NCBI GenBank assembly: GCA_964437365.1
Contig: CAYTGM010000025.1
Location: 21,269 to 85,268 of the forward strand
Direction: 5' to 3'
Source of the DNA: CAYTGM01 sp964437365
Lineage (GTDB): Bacteria; Sumerlaeota; Sumerlaeia; SLMS01
Length of the DNA: 64,000 bases
In this document: in pieces, positions 34,740 to 43,773 of the stretch
Layout of the letters: the number at the start of each line of letters is the position of its first letter
Position numbering within the stretch: the stretch's first letter is position 1
The notes under the pieces: generated by a model
The model's input: the letters and a program-made list of their open reading frames with translations, nothing else
Databases searched by the model: none
What the model was told of the DNA's origin: nothing
Position numbers and translations under genes: made by a program

Positions 34740-34889
34740 GACAATTACCTCAACTCTTCTCGGTCTAATGTAAGAGCTTTGAGCGGGTTCACCGCGATGC
34801 TCTTGATACCGACTTTAACGGTCTGAATAGAGGTTACTGCCCCCGCTGACAATACAAAAGGCGGGCACAGGCCATAACAGGTGCCGCAG

Positions 34890-35405
34890 ATGTCTCCCTA
34901 TACAAAACTCCTTGTACATGAAGTTCACGATGCTCCAACATCCTATGCTGTGTTTCTTGTTTTCCTCTTGGGATTTCTGAACTTTGCTTGTGATTCCAAG
35001 GTTATTCACCCTTCGGAGAGTCAGCTATCCGAAAGCGAATCCTTGATTGCAGCACAAGAAAGTCAGGAGCGTGTGAGGGTCTTTCTGGATGAATTCGGGA
35101 TTCAAGATACAAGTATTACCCTGTTCGCGACTTACCTCCCGGAGAATCCTGTCTCCAGCACGGAAATCGAGTATCAATGGGAAGATCGAAGTAAAGCTAT
35201 CAATCTGGAATCATGGATAGACGGAATCAATCAAGTCGACCTATCCACCCGATACAGTGTAGATGAGTCGACAACCCCAAGCCTGACTATTCGCTGGGTC
35301 AGCTCAAAAGATGAAACAATGAAGACAAGGACAATCACTCTGGCCCCCCTGATCAGGAGTTGGAAGGAGGCTTCGTCTCAACCCGGTTTCCAGAAAGACC
35401 ATTGA
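34890..35405 (+). CDS. Putative lipoprotein, 171 aa, unknown function
   Basis: Translation could begin at GTG 34881 or ATG 34890. A hydrophobic stretch, YAVFLVFLLGFLNFAC, ends in a cysteine that may be a lipobox (FLNFAC), although the charged region before it is unusually long (about 20 residues). The mature part is polar and acidic, with EIEYQWEDRSKAINLESWID and a beta-rich end. I do not recognise a family. It is divergent from gabT and convergent with the TPR gene. Confidence 0.5.
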   Translation: MSPYTKLLVHEVHDAPTSYAVFLVFLLGFLNFACDSKVIHPSESQLSESESLIAAQESQERVRVFLDEFGIQDTSITLFATYLPENPVSSTEIEYQWEDRSKAINLESWIDGINQVDLSTRYSVDESTTPSLTIRWVSSKDETMKTRTITLAPLIRSWKEASSQPGFQKDH

Positions 35406-35418
35406 TTGTATAGTTAGG

Positions 35419-36318
35419 TTAGAGTTCCGCCTCGGGAACATCCATTTCTTCGAGTAGAGCATCTGTGTCGACACCCATCTCTCTCAGCTTAACAAGTGCC
35501 GTTGAGCCAGACGTAAATGAGTTCGCAAGTCGCTTCACTTCATAGACAATCCGGTCTCTCTCTGAAGCATTCTCTTCGGGATCTGGGACCTTGCGATAAG
35601 TTTCTTCGAGGACTGTCATGAAGTATTCTTTGGCCTTTTCTTTATTGCCATTAAAGTTCTCTAATCTTCCGAGTGCAAGCATCGCCTCATATTTGAGAAA
35701 ACCTGATCCTTTCAGATCGACAACGCGGTTGAAGTAATCAGCTGCACCATTTAATGCTGCTTTTGCCGCTTCAACATCGTTCGCCTGACGAAGTATATAC
35801 AGGTTTTCATGGGCATAACCAAGAGCAAGCAGAGCTGCACCTACTTCGAAGGGCTCACCCTGCTCTTCGGCTGTTGTCAAATAATCCTGGAAGACAGCAA
35901 TGGCGCGGTCTGTATTCTCTGTCTGTCCCAGCTCATCGCCGGAAAAGTAGAGAGCGTTGCCTTTTAAGAACATGGCGTTTCTGGCAACCTCGGTATCTCC
36001 GAACTCCTCCATGATTGCATCAGCTTTACTGATCACTTCCTGCATGGCCTGTTCGCGCTCTGGGGTGGCCCACTGGTGAGAGGAAAGTGCTTCATCGTAC
36101 TTCATGGCCGCCTGGTAATAGGAGTTGCTCGCGCTCGCAAACCGACTCTCATCTTTCTGATGCATGAAGACGGAGACACCATAAATGGCGAATCCTATGG
36201 CTACTCCCCAGAGTAGCTTTGTGCCATGAGTCTTCAGGAAAAAGATCAGGTGATCTGCAAACTCCAGTACTTCATCGTGTTTCAGATCTTCCTGTGTAAT
36301 TGTCGGTTTCTTTGCCAT
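35419..36318 (-). CDS. TPR-containing inner-membrane protein (YfgM-like)
   Basis: The 299-residue protein has one N-terminal membrane anchor (LLWGVAIGFAIYGVSVFM, about residues 35-52). A helical tetratricopeptide region of about 230 residues follows (NAMFLKGNALYFSGDELGQ, AALLALGYAHENLYILRQ, YEAMLALGRLENFNGNKEKA). The layout matches the TPR_21/YfgM family, periplasmic or membrane-associated chaperone-like proteins linked to outer-membrane assembly. It lies about 160 bases after the DUF4340 gene on the same strand and could be part of that transcript. Confidence 0.75.
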   Translation of the reverse strand: MAKKPTITQEDLKHDEVLEFADHLIFFLKTHGTKLLWGVAIGFAIYGVSVFMHQKDESRFASASNSYYQAAMKYDEALSSHQWATPEREQAMQEVISKADAIMEEFGDTEVARNAMFLKGNALYFSGDELGQTENTDRAIAVFQDYLTTAEEQGEPFEVGAALLALGYAHENLYILRQANDVEAAKAALNGAADYFNRVVDLKGSGFLKYEAMLALGRLENFNGNKEKAKEYFMTVLEETYRKVPDPEENASERDRIVYEVKRLANSFTSGSTALVKLREMGVDTDALLEEMDVPEAEL

Positions 36319-36479
36319 TAACTTACCTGTATTGAGTCCAATTCGTCGTGCTTATTCAGTCAAAAAACTTTTGTTTTCCTTGAGAGACCGCTCTCCTGCC
36401 AAGATTCCGGCTTTCACCGCAAGCGCAATTGTTGCCTTTCGCCTGAAACTGGTCTAAATTGATCCAATTCCTCGACGAA

Positions 36480-38270
36480 TTACTGCTGGTTCCCCTTGGC
36501 GACTTCCTCCTGCTTGATCTTTCCGACCAGGATCAGGTTCGCCATGAGTTCATCAAACTTCTCAAACTGCTCATTGCCAACACCATAGAGTCCTTCGCCC
36601 TTCTGAAAGAAAGCGAGACTCTGGGTACGGTTTACCAGTCCAAATTCGAGATAGGGCTCTTCCGTTCCTTCTTCATAGAAACTAAAGGAAACCTGGGGGG
36701 CGATACTCGCCCCAGTCATCATCTCTGATTCCACCTCCAATGTTTCCATTGAATTGAGGAACTGCAGGACAAAGTTTCCTGGAATCACAACTGGCTGAGC
36801 AGCCGGGAAGAAAAACTCCCACGCTGAAGGGGTCTTCTGAAAGGTGATTGTGCCTGCTTCGGAATGAATCTCGAACCTGGTCGTCTTTTGCGCTACTTCT
36901 GGGAATAGCCGGTTATCCACCAGGTCTTTGCGAAATTTGTAGATATCTTTTTGAGATCTGACATCGATTTTCCAAACGGAGCTGTCCTGTATTCGGAGGA
37001 TATAAGTCGTTCCATCCCGGGTATCCGTTCTGCCCAGCCTGAAGCCGTATGTATCTCCATCCTCATCTGTCACTTCAACGCGATAACTTTGTTCTACAAT
37101 CCCGTATGATATCCACTTATCTTCACTCACAGATTCTTCGAGAAACTGACGAGCAGAGAAAACTGACAGGGCATCCAGAAAGATCTTCAGTTTTTCCGGA
37201 TGAAGTCCCAGCTCTGGGTGATCCGGCAGATACCATTCACCCTCATCATCCCTCTCGAGAAGCGTTTCAATATCACCGGAGGCAGTCCTTATAGACGACC
37301 ATTTTTTCTGACTGGGCCATACAAACTTCTTGGTCCCCCATTCGAGGGGGCTTCTGAAAACATCACTGACCGAGGCTGCAGAAATAATACCGACTCGGCC
37401 ACTTGCAGAACGTGCGAAGAACTGTTCCTTTTGGGGGATGCGCTCTCCAATCTCGATCAAAGTTTCGTCAGGAGTCTTGATAGCAGCCATCGGTGGGTTG
37501 AGGCCGAGCTGCTCTGTAGAGCTTGTTGGGTTATCGAAGATCGTAAGAAACTGTGCAGACATCAGGTTACCCTGAAAACGATCAATCATTGATCTATCCG
37601 CAGGCATGGAGGATCCATCTCCAGATTCCACAATCCAATCTGCCGTCGATCCGCCCGATCTTCTGCGGACCGAAAATGTTTCTCGCGGATTGGAAAGACT
37701 GAAGTCTCCCAATTGAGCAATATTCTCTGTTATTAAAGAACGGTCTCTCAGGTCCGACAAGCCTTGAGCAGATTGCCTGAAGAACCATTCGGAAACGGTG
37801 AAGATCTCTTCTTCCCCTTCAATCATGGCATAGACATCATTGTTCAAGCCCGGTTGAATCCCGAACATGAGACGAAACTCCCTCGGTCCTTCGGGAGTCT
37901 GAAACGTCATATAGACTTCGCGTTCAGCCTCTTGAAGCCCATATTCTGAGGGATCGGCCGCCTCGACTCTTCTCTGTCTCTTGGCACCTCTCAGGTTCTC
38001 AAGGTACGCTTCAATGACAGTCTGATTCGCTGGTGCGGAAACCGGGGCTGTCACCTTCCACTCTGATCCCGGAGCGTCTCGTTCAACCTGTACGGAACCA
38101 TTTTCATTATCGAATCTAAGTGATACAGCAGAGGAGGGATCCTGGTAAAGAACACGTTCCTGCTGAAGGCTTTCAAGCAGGGCTTTCTCCGAATGATCAA
38201 CGTCCCACTGATAGATGGCAAAGAGGACAATCGCGAGAAGCATGGCTACAATTGGTCGCTTAACGGACAT
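36480..38270 (-). CDS. DUF4340 domain protein, partner of Gldg-type ABC transporter
   Basis: The 596-residue protein starts at ATG 38270, whose A is shared with the upstream stop (TAATG). One N-terminal membrane segment (PIVAMLLAIVLFAIYQW) is followed by a large periplasmic part with repeated beta-rich units. Examples are VRLRFDNENG-like SVQVERDAPGSEWKVTAPVS and TTRFEIHSEAGTITFQKT. This is the DUF4340 pattern, where each unit reads as an x-W-x-x-x-x-P step. DUF4340 genes regularly follow the Gldg/ABC-2 permease genes, as here. Its role is unknown; a substrate-binding or structural part of that exporter is likely. Confidence 0.82.
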   Translation of the reverse strand: MSVKRPIVAMLLAIVLFAIYQWDVDHSEKALLESLQQERVLYQDPSSAVSLRFDNENGSVQVERDAPGSEWKVTAPVSAPANQTVIEAYLENLRGAKRQRRVEAADPSEYGLQEAEREVYMTFQTPEGPREFRLMFGIQPGLNNDVYAMIEGEEEIFTVSEWFFRQSAQGLSDLRDRSLITENIAQLGDFSLSNPRETFSVRRRSGGSTADWIVESGDGSSMPADRSMIDRFQGNLMSAQFLTIFDNPTSSTEQLGLNPPMAAIKTPDETLIEIGERIPQKEQFFARSASGRVGIISAASVSDVFRSPLEWGTKKFVWPSQKKWSSIRTASGDIETLLERDDEGEWYLPDHPELGLHPEKLKIFLDALSVFSARQFLEESVSEDKWISYGIVEQSYRVEVTDEDGDTYGFRLGRTDTRDGTTYILRIQDSSVWKIDVRSQKDIYKFRKDLVDNRLFPEVAQKTTRFEIHSEAGTITFQKTPSAWEFFFPAAQPVVIPGNFVLQFLNSMETLEVESEMMTGASIAPQVSFSFYEEGTEEPYLEFGLVNRTQSLAFFQKGEGLYGVGNEQFEKFDELMANLILVGKIKQEEVAKGNQQ

Positions 38271-39862
38271 TATGACCTCCTCCTTGCGAGGGCGAAGAAG
38301 GTCCCTCCGAAAGTAATGGCAATACCAAGGAGAAAAAGAATCCCGGAGAGTGTCCAGAACGTTGATCCTGTCATTCTCACAGGCGTGCTGGAAAGAATCT
38401 TCTGCGGAACGTATATCAGTCCACGTTCTTCTCTCATCCATGCCAGCACCTCGAGCATGAACTTGATGGATGAACCATTCGTGGCAGCGTTGTAGTCAGC
38501 GAAGGCTTCCGAATCTCCGATTGCAACAACCCGTGTCACATCTCCAAAGCGTCCGCCCTGATTTTGTTTTTCCGCAGCCATCGCCAGATATTTTGTTCCG
38601 ATTTCTTCACTGTCATCGGGTGGAACAGGCGAGCGGGTACTACGAAGGTCCGAAAGATTCTGATAAGATTCCGTCCAAGCCTTTTCCGAGGATACGAGAA
38701 AGACTTCGAGGCTAATGCCGGAAGCCACATCTTCTGTCGGGAGGAAGTCTCGGGCACGGTCCAGCAGGAAGGGGTTTCTTCCCATTTTCTGACCGATTTC
38801 ATTATTCGTAAAAAGAACCTGGGGCGTGTAGGAATTCTGTGTAATACTGTAAACGTCCGGATCAACAACAAGAGATTTCTGCGGATCTATACCGTATTGA
38901 TTGAGTAGCCGTTCAAAATTCTCAAGGCTTTCCGCCTGGCGAAGCTGGGGGAGAGGGTCCAGCAATACAAGAAGCTTTCCTCCCTGTTGCAGGTACTTTT
39001 CGAGCATCTCTCTTTCTGGGTCAAAGAGGTCTCGAAGTGGTCCCGCGATGATAATGGCTGCCGCATTATCGGGGATAGGACCCTGAGTCATCCGTAATTC
39101 TTTAATGGGCAACGAAGTTTGAACGATAAATTCTGCGACCTTTGTCAGGGATTCTTCAGATCCGTCCAATGGCTTTTCACCGTGTCCACTCGTATAGTAG
39201 ATCACTCTTTGGTCTGTGTAGAGCATCCTCGCAAAGGTATTAGTCAGACGACTCTCTTTATCTAAATCCCCGACGTCAAGAGATCCAACTTCACGGGCCA
39301 TTTCTTCCCCTTGAGCGTTAAACCGTGTGATGATCATGGTTCCCTCATCAACCTCTCCGCCATACTCCATGGCTGCTTTCAGATCAATCACGGGGTCATA
39401 AATGCTGTAATTAATCTGAGGAGCCAGTTCGCGATAGTTGTTGAGAAAAGCTTGCAGGCTCTGATGCTCACCGATAGGGGCGAAAAGCGAGATCTCATAG
39501 CGATCCGTTGGGTCCAGGGCAGTCAGAAGCTCCTGGGTAGACTCGCTTAAGGTGTGTATCTTGTCACGCGTCAGATCGTAACGCATATACCTGTTTGCGG
39601 AAATCAGGTATATAAGAGACAAGCAGATAATGACAAACACGGAATAACAAATACTTGTCAGGGAGTCTTTCCAGCGCAGGTCACGGAGCCAGAGCAATCC
39701 TCCCGCTATGGATATCAGTGAGATAACCCCGACGAGACCATGAAAAGTGTTAAAGTCTCCTTTCACTGCTCCCAGAATGAGAGCGCCTGAAAGGCCCATA
39801 AAGCCAAGAAGAACAGGAATCGTGCGTATCCAACTCGAGGATTTTCTCATGCGCTTGCCCAC
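38270..39862 (-). CDS. Gldg-family ABC transporter auxiliary protein
   Basis: This 530-residue membrane protein has three N-terminal hydrophobic segments (VLLGFMGLSGALILGAV, GVISLISIAGGLLWL, YSVFVIICLSLIYLISAN). A large periplasmic domain of the Gldg/ABC_transp_aux type (DKIHTLSESTQELLTALD, IIAGPLRDLFDPEREML, GGKLLVLLDPLPQL) follows, then a C-terminal membrane segment. In Bacteroidetes, GldG works with GldA and GldF in gliding; homologues in non-gliding bacteria have unknown substrates. It overlaps the permease gene by 16 bases and the DUF4340 gene by one base. Confidence 0.87.
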   Translation of the reverse strand: MGKRMRKSSSWIRTIPVLLGFMGLSGALILGAVKGDFNTFHGLVGVISLISIAGGLLWLRDLRWKDSLTSICYSVFVIICLSLIYLISANRYMRYDLTRDKIHTLSESTQELLTALDPTDRYEISLFAPIGEHQSLQAFLNNYRELAPQINYSIYDPVIDLKAAMEYGGEVDEGTMIITRFNAQGEEMAREVGSLDVGDLDKESRLTNTFARMLYTDQRVIYYTSGHGEKPLDGSEESLTKVAEFIVQTSLPIKELRMTQGPIPDNAAAIIIAGPLRDLFDPEREMLEKYLQQGGKLLVLLDPLPQLRQAESLENFERLLNQYGIDPQKSLVVDPDVYSITQNSYTPQVLFTNNEIGQKMGRNPFLLDRARDFLPTEDVASGISLEVFLVSSEKAWTESYQNLSDLRSTRSPVPPDDSEEIGTKYLAMAAEKQNQGGRFGDVTRVVAIGDSEAFADYNAATNGSSIKFMLEVLAWMREERGLIYVPQKILSSTPVRMTGSTFWTLSGILFLLGIAITFGGTFFALARRRS

Positions 39863-40617
39863 CTCCTTGCTTCTAGAATGCGTACTGAAAGGAAGAGGAA
39901 AATCGCGGTAACAACAATGAAATACATAATGTTCATCGGAGCAACTTCGCCCGATAATAGAGTTCCCACATGCTCTAGAACGGCAAAGTGCTGAACCGCC
40001 TGTTGCAGAGGAAGAATACCGAATCCATCAGAAAAGAAACTCGCAAAGATGAAGGTAAAGATCGTTACATAGGAAAGCACCGCGGCTACCACCTGCGACT
40101 CAGTGATTGCGCTGAAGAACACTCCGATCGCTGTGTAGGCAGCGGCTGAAAGAAGAAGGGCTATCATCGACCCAATCGCAACCGGCCACTCAATGTCAGA
40201 CACAAAGGATGTCATCAGTGGAAAAAGAAACGTTGCGGTAAGATAGAGAACAAGACCGGCATAAGTCCCTGCAAATTTTCCGATGACAAGAGCCATGTCT
40301 TTTGCCGGGGTTGTTTGCAGAAGGTCCAGCATTCGTATCGATCTGTCCTCGGCGAAAACGCGCATGGTTAAGAGAGGGATTTGAACAAGAAGAAAGAAGT
40401 GTAACGAGTGAAAGGTGGGGCGCACGACTGATACCGTAACATTGACGGTCAGATCCGGATCATTGAAGACACCAAAGGCAAATTCATAAAGAGTAACCAG
40501 ATAGATTGCTGAGGTCAGAAGAAAAAAGATTCCTGCCAGCACATAGAACAGCGGCAAAGTCAGAAGTGCTATGAGCTCTCTTTTAAAAACCAGAAAGGAG
40601 TGCCGAAGAATATTCAT
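39847..40617 (-). CDS. ABC-2 type permease, GldF-like
   Basis: The 256-residue protein has six hydrophobic segments, starting with LLTLPLFYVLAGIFFLLTSA. It contains the EDRSIRMLDLLQTTPAKD cytoplasmic segment that is characteristic of ABC-2 permeases (the E-x-G-T-x-E-x-L-L position). It forms the membrane channel of the exporter with the ATPase encoded just upstream; the two genes overlap by four bases (ATGA). Confidence 0.87.
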   Translation of the reverse strand: MNILRHSFLVFKRELIALLTLPLFYVLAGIFFLLTSAIYLVTLYEFAFGVFNDPDLTVNVTVSVVRPTFHSLHFFLLVQIPLLTMRVFAEDRSIRMLDLLQTTPAKDMALVIGKFAGTYAGLVLYLTATFLFPLMTSFVSDIEWPVAIGSMIALLLSAAAYTAIGVFFSAITESQVVAAVLSYVTIFTFIFASFFSDGFGILPLQQAVQHFAVLEHVGTLLSGEVAPMNIMYFIVVTAIFLFLSVRILEARRWASA

Positions 40618-41555
40618 TTCGCAGCAGCTCTCCTTCCTGTGACTTCAAGGAATACATCCTCAAGGGAAGGCACTTGCTGGTGAAAGTCCAGCAGGTCTAT
40701 ACCCGCGTTAATGAGTTCTTTGGTCAGTACAGATCGTTGCTCGTCTTTGACTCTTGAATGAACAACAATAGATTGTGATCCAGGACTGATTCCTTTTCGT
40801 GTCTCAATTCTGGCAGAGCCAGTATGGCTCGCAGCAAGTTCTTTGACCCTGGATATATCGCCTCTAAACTCTATAATCAGGCGTTGGTCCAGCTTGCTGT
40901 ACAACTCCTCAGGAGTACCATTTGCAGCGATCCGACCCTGGTTGATAATCACAACTCGAGAACATGTCAGTTCTACCTCGGGAAGAATATGAGTGGAGAG
41001 TATGACTGTATGCTTCCCTTTGAATGAACGTATCAGTTCTCTTATATCGTTAATCTGGCTGGGATCTAAACCTACCGTTGGTTCATCGAGGATCAGTATT
41101 TTCGGATGGCCCAGCATTGCCTGGGCAATGGCGGCCCTTTGTCGAGTTCCTTTGGAGAGGTTTCGGATAAGCCTCTTTTGCTCGGCGACCAGGTTGAGCT
41201 CTGATATACAGCGCTCAACTTCCTTCTTAATTTGCTTTGAAGGAATGTTTTTCATTCCGCCCATGAATTTCAGATAGCCGAAAAGAGTCATGTCACCATA
41301 GACAGGTGCCGACTCAGGTAAATATCCCAGGTGATTGTAAACCTTGGCAGCTTCCTTCTGGACATCCATTCCCATGATGGTGGCTTTCCCTTCAGTGGGG
41401 GAGAGCAGGCCAGAAAGAATCCGCATCGTTGTGGATTTACCGGCACCGTTGGGTCCAAGAAAACCAAGGACTTCCCCCTCGGGAACCTGAAACGTCAGGT
41501 CCTGTATAGAGGGAGTCTGGCCGTAATATTTAGTCAGTCGATGAACTTCGATCAT
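40614..41555 (-). CDS. ABC transporter ATPase, GldA/CcmA-like
   Basis: The 313-residue ATPase has Walker A GPNGAGKSTTMRILSG, signature NLSKGTRQRAAIAQAML, Walker B ILILDEPTVGLDP and an extended C-terminal domain (VVHSRVKDEQRSVLTKE) typical of ABC-2 exporters. It opens the transporter part of the operon and overlaps the purine nucleoside phosphorylase gene by four bases. Confidence 0.92.
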   Translation of the reverse strand: MIEVHRLTKYYGQTPSIQDLTFQVPEGEVLGFLGPNGAGKSTTMRILSGLLSPTEGKATIMGMDVQKEAAKVYNHLGYLPESAPVYGDMTLFGYLKFMGGMKNIPSKQIKKEVERCISELNLVAEQKRLIRNLSKGTRQRAAIAQAMLGHPKILILDEPTVGLDPSQINDIRELIRSFKGKHTVILSTHILPEVELTCSRVVIINQGRIAANGTPEELYSKLDQRLIIEFRGDISRVKELAASHTGSARIETRKGISPGSQSIVVHSRVKDEQRSVLTKELINAGIDLLDFHQQVPSLEDVFLEVTGRRAAAK

Positions 41556-42397
41556 ACCGGCTGATCAATCTTCTCAATAATTGCGGTAACGAGTTTGTTA
41601 AAGGTTTCTCCTGCCTTCTTACCCGCCTCCATCACTTCTTCGTGGGTTGTTACAACATTCTCTTCCTGAACAAGAGAGTTACTGACAAGTGTTATTCCCA
41701 GTACTTCAGCTCCGGCGTGAACCGCTGACAGCGTCTCCGGTACTGTGCTCATCCCAACCACATCGGAAAGCTTCTTCAGCATCCGTACTTCAGCTTTCGT
41801 CTCATAGCTGGGACCAAGTCCGGCAAGATAGACACCTTCACGCAGAGTGATCTTCAGCTCTGTTGCTGTTTCTCTGGCTATCTTCATCAAGCGTCTGCTA
41901 TACGGTTCGCTCATATCGGGAAACCTGGGTCCGATCTCATCGTTGTTTGGTCCGATGAGCGGGTTGCGAAATTGAAAGTTAATCTGGTCTTTGATCAGCA
42001 TCAGGTCGCCAACCTGGAATTCTTTATTCAGGCCGCCAGCGGCATTCGAGAGGATGACTGTCTTCACACCTCCAAGCATCAGTGTTCTCAGGGGAAAGAC
42101 GGCGGTTTTCGCATCGACGCCCTCGTAAAGATGCTTGCGCCCATTCATCACCAGAATCTTCTGGTTGCCGCATTGACCACAAACAAGGTTTCCCTCGTGT
42201 CCCGCTACCGTACTTCCAGGAAAATTGGGAATCTCTTCGTAAGAAAGCTTCTTTGGGTCTTGAAGCGTCGACGCAAAGCCGCCAAGGCCACTTCCTGCCA
42301 CAACAAGAATAGGCGGAATTTGAGAGAAGCATCCCCGGATGGTGTTCAAGGCTTCTCTCATCTCAGAGCTTTCGTTCTCGATTGTCTTTTCAGTCAT
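41552..42397 (-). CDS. punA: Purine nucleoside phosphorylase (trimeric type)
   Basis: The 281-residue enzyme matches the trimeric PNP family. GSGLGGFAS binds phosphate, GHEGNLVCGQ follows, VILSNAAGGLN and GPSYETKAEVRML line the purine and ribose sites, and VVGMSTVPETLSAVHAG is the family's signature. It splits guanosine/inosine-type nucleosides into base and ribose-1-phosphate. It is the first gene of an operon whose remaining genes form an ABC-2 exporter, with an ATGA overlap to the ATPase gene. That pairing is unexplained. Confidence 0.92.
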   Translation of the reverse strand: MTEKTIENESSEMREALNTIRGCFSQIPPILVVAGSGLGGFASTLQDPKKLSYEEIPNFPGSTVAGHEGNLVCGQCGNQKILVMNGRKHLYEGVDAKTAVFPLRTLMLGGVKTVILSNAAGGLNKEFQVGDLMLIKDQINFQFRNPLIGPNNDEIGPRFPDMSEPYSRRLMKIARETATELKITLREGVYLAGLGPSYETKAEVRMLKKLSDVVGMSTVPETLSAVHAGAEVLGITLVSNSLVQEENVVTTHEEVMEAGKKAGETFNKLVTAIIEKIDQPV

Positions 42398-42486
42398 AGC
42401 TCGCCTGTTCGTGTGTGAATCCTTTGTTGTTACTCTTAGTACGTTCCCATGCTAGATGAGGTTGGCAGGGTGGATGCAACAGCGAA

Positions 42487-42515
42487 GCGGCGTCATGGAA
42501 AATCCACGACGCCGC
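42487..42515. terminator. Hairpin between gspG copy 2 and punA
   Basis: GCGGCGTC and GACGCCGC form an 8-bp stem with further internal pairing (TGG with CCA). No clear T-run follows on either strand. It lies 25 bases after the second gspG stop codon on the minus strand and is the likely end of that transcript. Confidence 0.45.
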
Positions 42516-42540
42516 CTAATCTAGTTTTGAGTTACTGGCT

Positions 42541-42972
42541 TTATTTCTTTGTCCAATTCACGATATCGTCTTCTGTATCCATTTCTTTATCCGGGCCAGC
42601 CGACCTCAGGTCGAATTTTTTCTTATGATGTTCGCCGGGCGTGTTGTATTCAAACTCAAGGTTCCAACTGTCACGGGGGACAGTATCAGATTCAATGTAA
42701 GGCCCGTTCCAGGATTTTTCAACTTCTGAGGGAGCGTCAATGAGGGCATCTAACTTCTCGGGGTAACCTCCATTATCCATCTCATAAAGTTTCAAACTAT
42801 TTTCTAGAGATGAAATTTGTGCTTCTGTGGCCTGTATTCTTGCCTGGTTGGCGCGCCCACCAATCTCAGGTCCTACAAGAGCTACTAGAATTCCGATGAT
42901 AACTACCACCAGCATTATCTCGATGAAAGTGAACCCACTTCTACTGCCTCTACTATCCTCTTGAAATAGCAT
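42541..42972 (-). CDS. gspG: Type II secretion major pseudopilin, GspG-like (copy 2)
   Basis: The 143-residue pseudopilin has the prepilin peptidase site after Gly (RSG-FTFIEIMLVVVIIGIL), with Glu at position +5 and a hydrophobic N-terminal helix. A C-terminal domain follows, containing WNGPYIESDTVPRDSWN and SAGPDKEMDTEDDI, the GspG calcium-binding loop (GxDxExx..EDDI). It follows copy 1 by 40 bases. By eye about 105 of 131 residues are identical to copy 1. No other gsp genes are in the window. Confidence 0.92.
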   Translation of the reverse strand: MLFQEDSRGSRSGFTFIEIMLVVVIIGILVALVGPEIGGRANQARIQATEAQISSLENSLKLYEMDNGGYPEKLDALIDAPSEVEKSWNGPYIESDTVPRDSWNLEFEYNTPGEHHKKKFDLRSAGPDKEMDTEDDIVNWTKK

Positions 42973-43012
42973 CTTCCCTCTGCCTCCTTCATGATTGCTC
43001 TATGTCTAAGCT

Positions 43013-43444
43013 TTATTTCTTGGTCCAGTTGACGATATCGTCTTCTGTATCCATTTCCTTGTCTGGGCCAGCGGACATCAGATCGAATTTCTTCTTATTA
43101 TGTTCCCCGGGTGAACTGTACTCAAATTCAAGGTTCCAGCCATCTTTTGGAACTACATCCGCATCGATGTAAGGTCCGTTCCATGAATCCTCAACACTTG
43201 ATGGCGCTTCCAGAAGAGCATCAAGCTTGTCCGGGAACTCACCATTATCCATCTCATAAAGTTTGAGCGCATTCTCAAGAGACGAAATCTGTGCTTTCGT
43301 GGCGCTTACTTTGGCCTGTTTTGTACGTCCCACAAGGCGAGGACCTACAAGAGCCACTAGAATCCCAATGATTACCACAACCAGCATAATCTCAATGAAG
43401 GTAAACCCTCTTTTACGGCGTCTGCCGCCCATGCGAACTGTCAT
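43013..43444 (-). CDS. gspG: Type II secretion major pseudopilin, GspG-like (copy 1)
   Basis: The start at ATG 43444 is supported by GGAG eleven bases upstream. It gives 143 residues with the short basic leader GGRRRKRG, then FTFIEIMLVVVIIGIL. The C-terminal domain has WNGPYIDADVVPKDGWN and the same SAGPDKEMDTEDDI calcium loop and NWTKK end as copy 2. GspG polymerises into the periplasmic pseudopilus that drives secretion of folded enzymes; the two secreted amylases in this window are possible clients. The upstream neighbour is a small membrane protein. Confidence 0.92.
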   Translation of the reverse strand: MTVRMGGRRRKRGFTFIEIMLVVVIIGILVALVGPRLVGRTKQAKVSATKAQISSLENALKLYEMDNGEFPDKLDALLEAPSSVEDSWNGPYIDADVVPKDGWNLEFEYSSPGEHNKKKFDLMSAGPDKEMDTEDDIVNWTKK

Positions 43445-43554
43445 CGTGCTATTCTCCAAGACTGATTTGCCGAGACATTTGTGAGATCTGTCCATGCAGA
43501 GAGCCAAGCAGATTCACGCGAAATATCTCATTCGATATAATCCCTGACTTCTAT

Positions 43555-43773
43555 TTAAACATCTCTTCCCACTGGGGTGAGACCTTCGTCGGTTTGCACA
43601 CTGATCGTAGACGATGTTGATCCGTCGGCCGTGTTGTTTGACTGAATGAACAGAAAAGCAACGACCAGAAGTATCACGGCAAGAAGCCCCGTGCACACCG
43701 CAATACAGCGGTCGTAGAACCGCGGATCCGCGTTTAAATCTCTAAGGATGTCCATGTAAGTACCTGAATTCAT
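43555..43773 (-). CDS. Small single-span membrane protein upstream of gspG pair
   Basis: The product is 72 residues from ATG 43773, or 66 from ATG 43755 (MDILRDLNADPRFYDRCIAV). One membrane segment (IAVCTGLLAVILLVVAFLFI) is followed by a short Ser/Thr/Asp-rich tail. I do not recognise the family. Its position 110 bases before the gspG pair, on the same strand, suggests an accessory role in the pseudopilus or its assembly, but this is inference from position only. Confidence 0.6.
   Translation of the reverse strand: MNSGTYMDILRDLNADPRFYDRCIAVCTGLLAVILLVVAFLFIQSNNTADGSTSSTISVQTDEGLTPVGRDV

Noticed and set aside
43440..43560. Sigma-54 promoter upstream of the gspG pair
   Set aside because: A TTGGC..TGC sequence is present on the minus strand but the GG to GC spacing is 6 rather than 10 bases.
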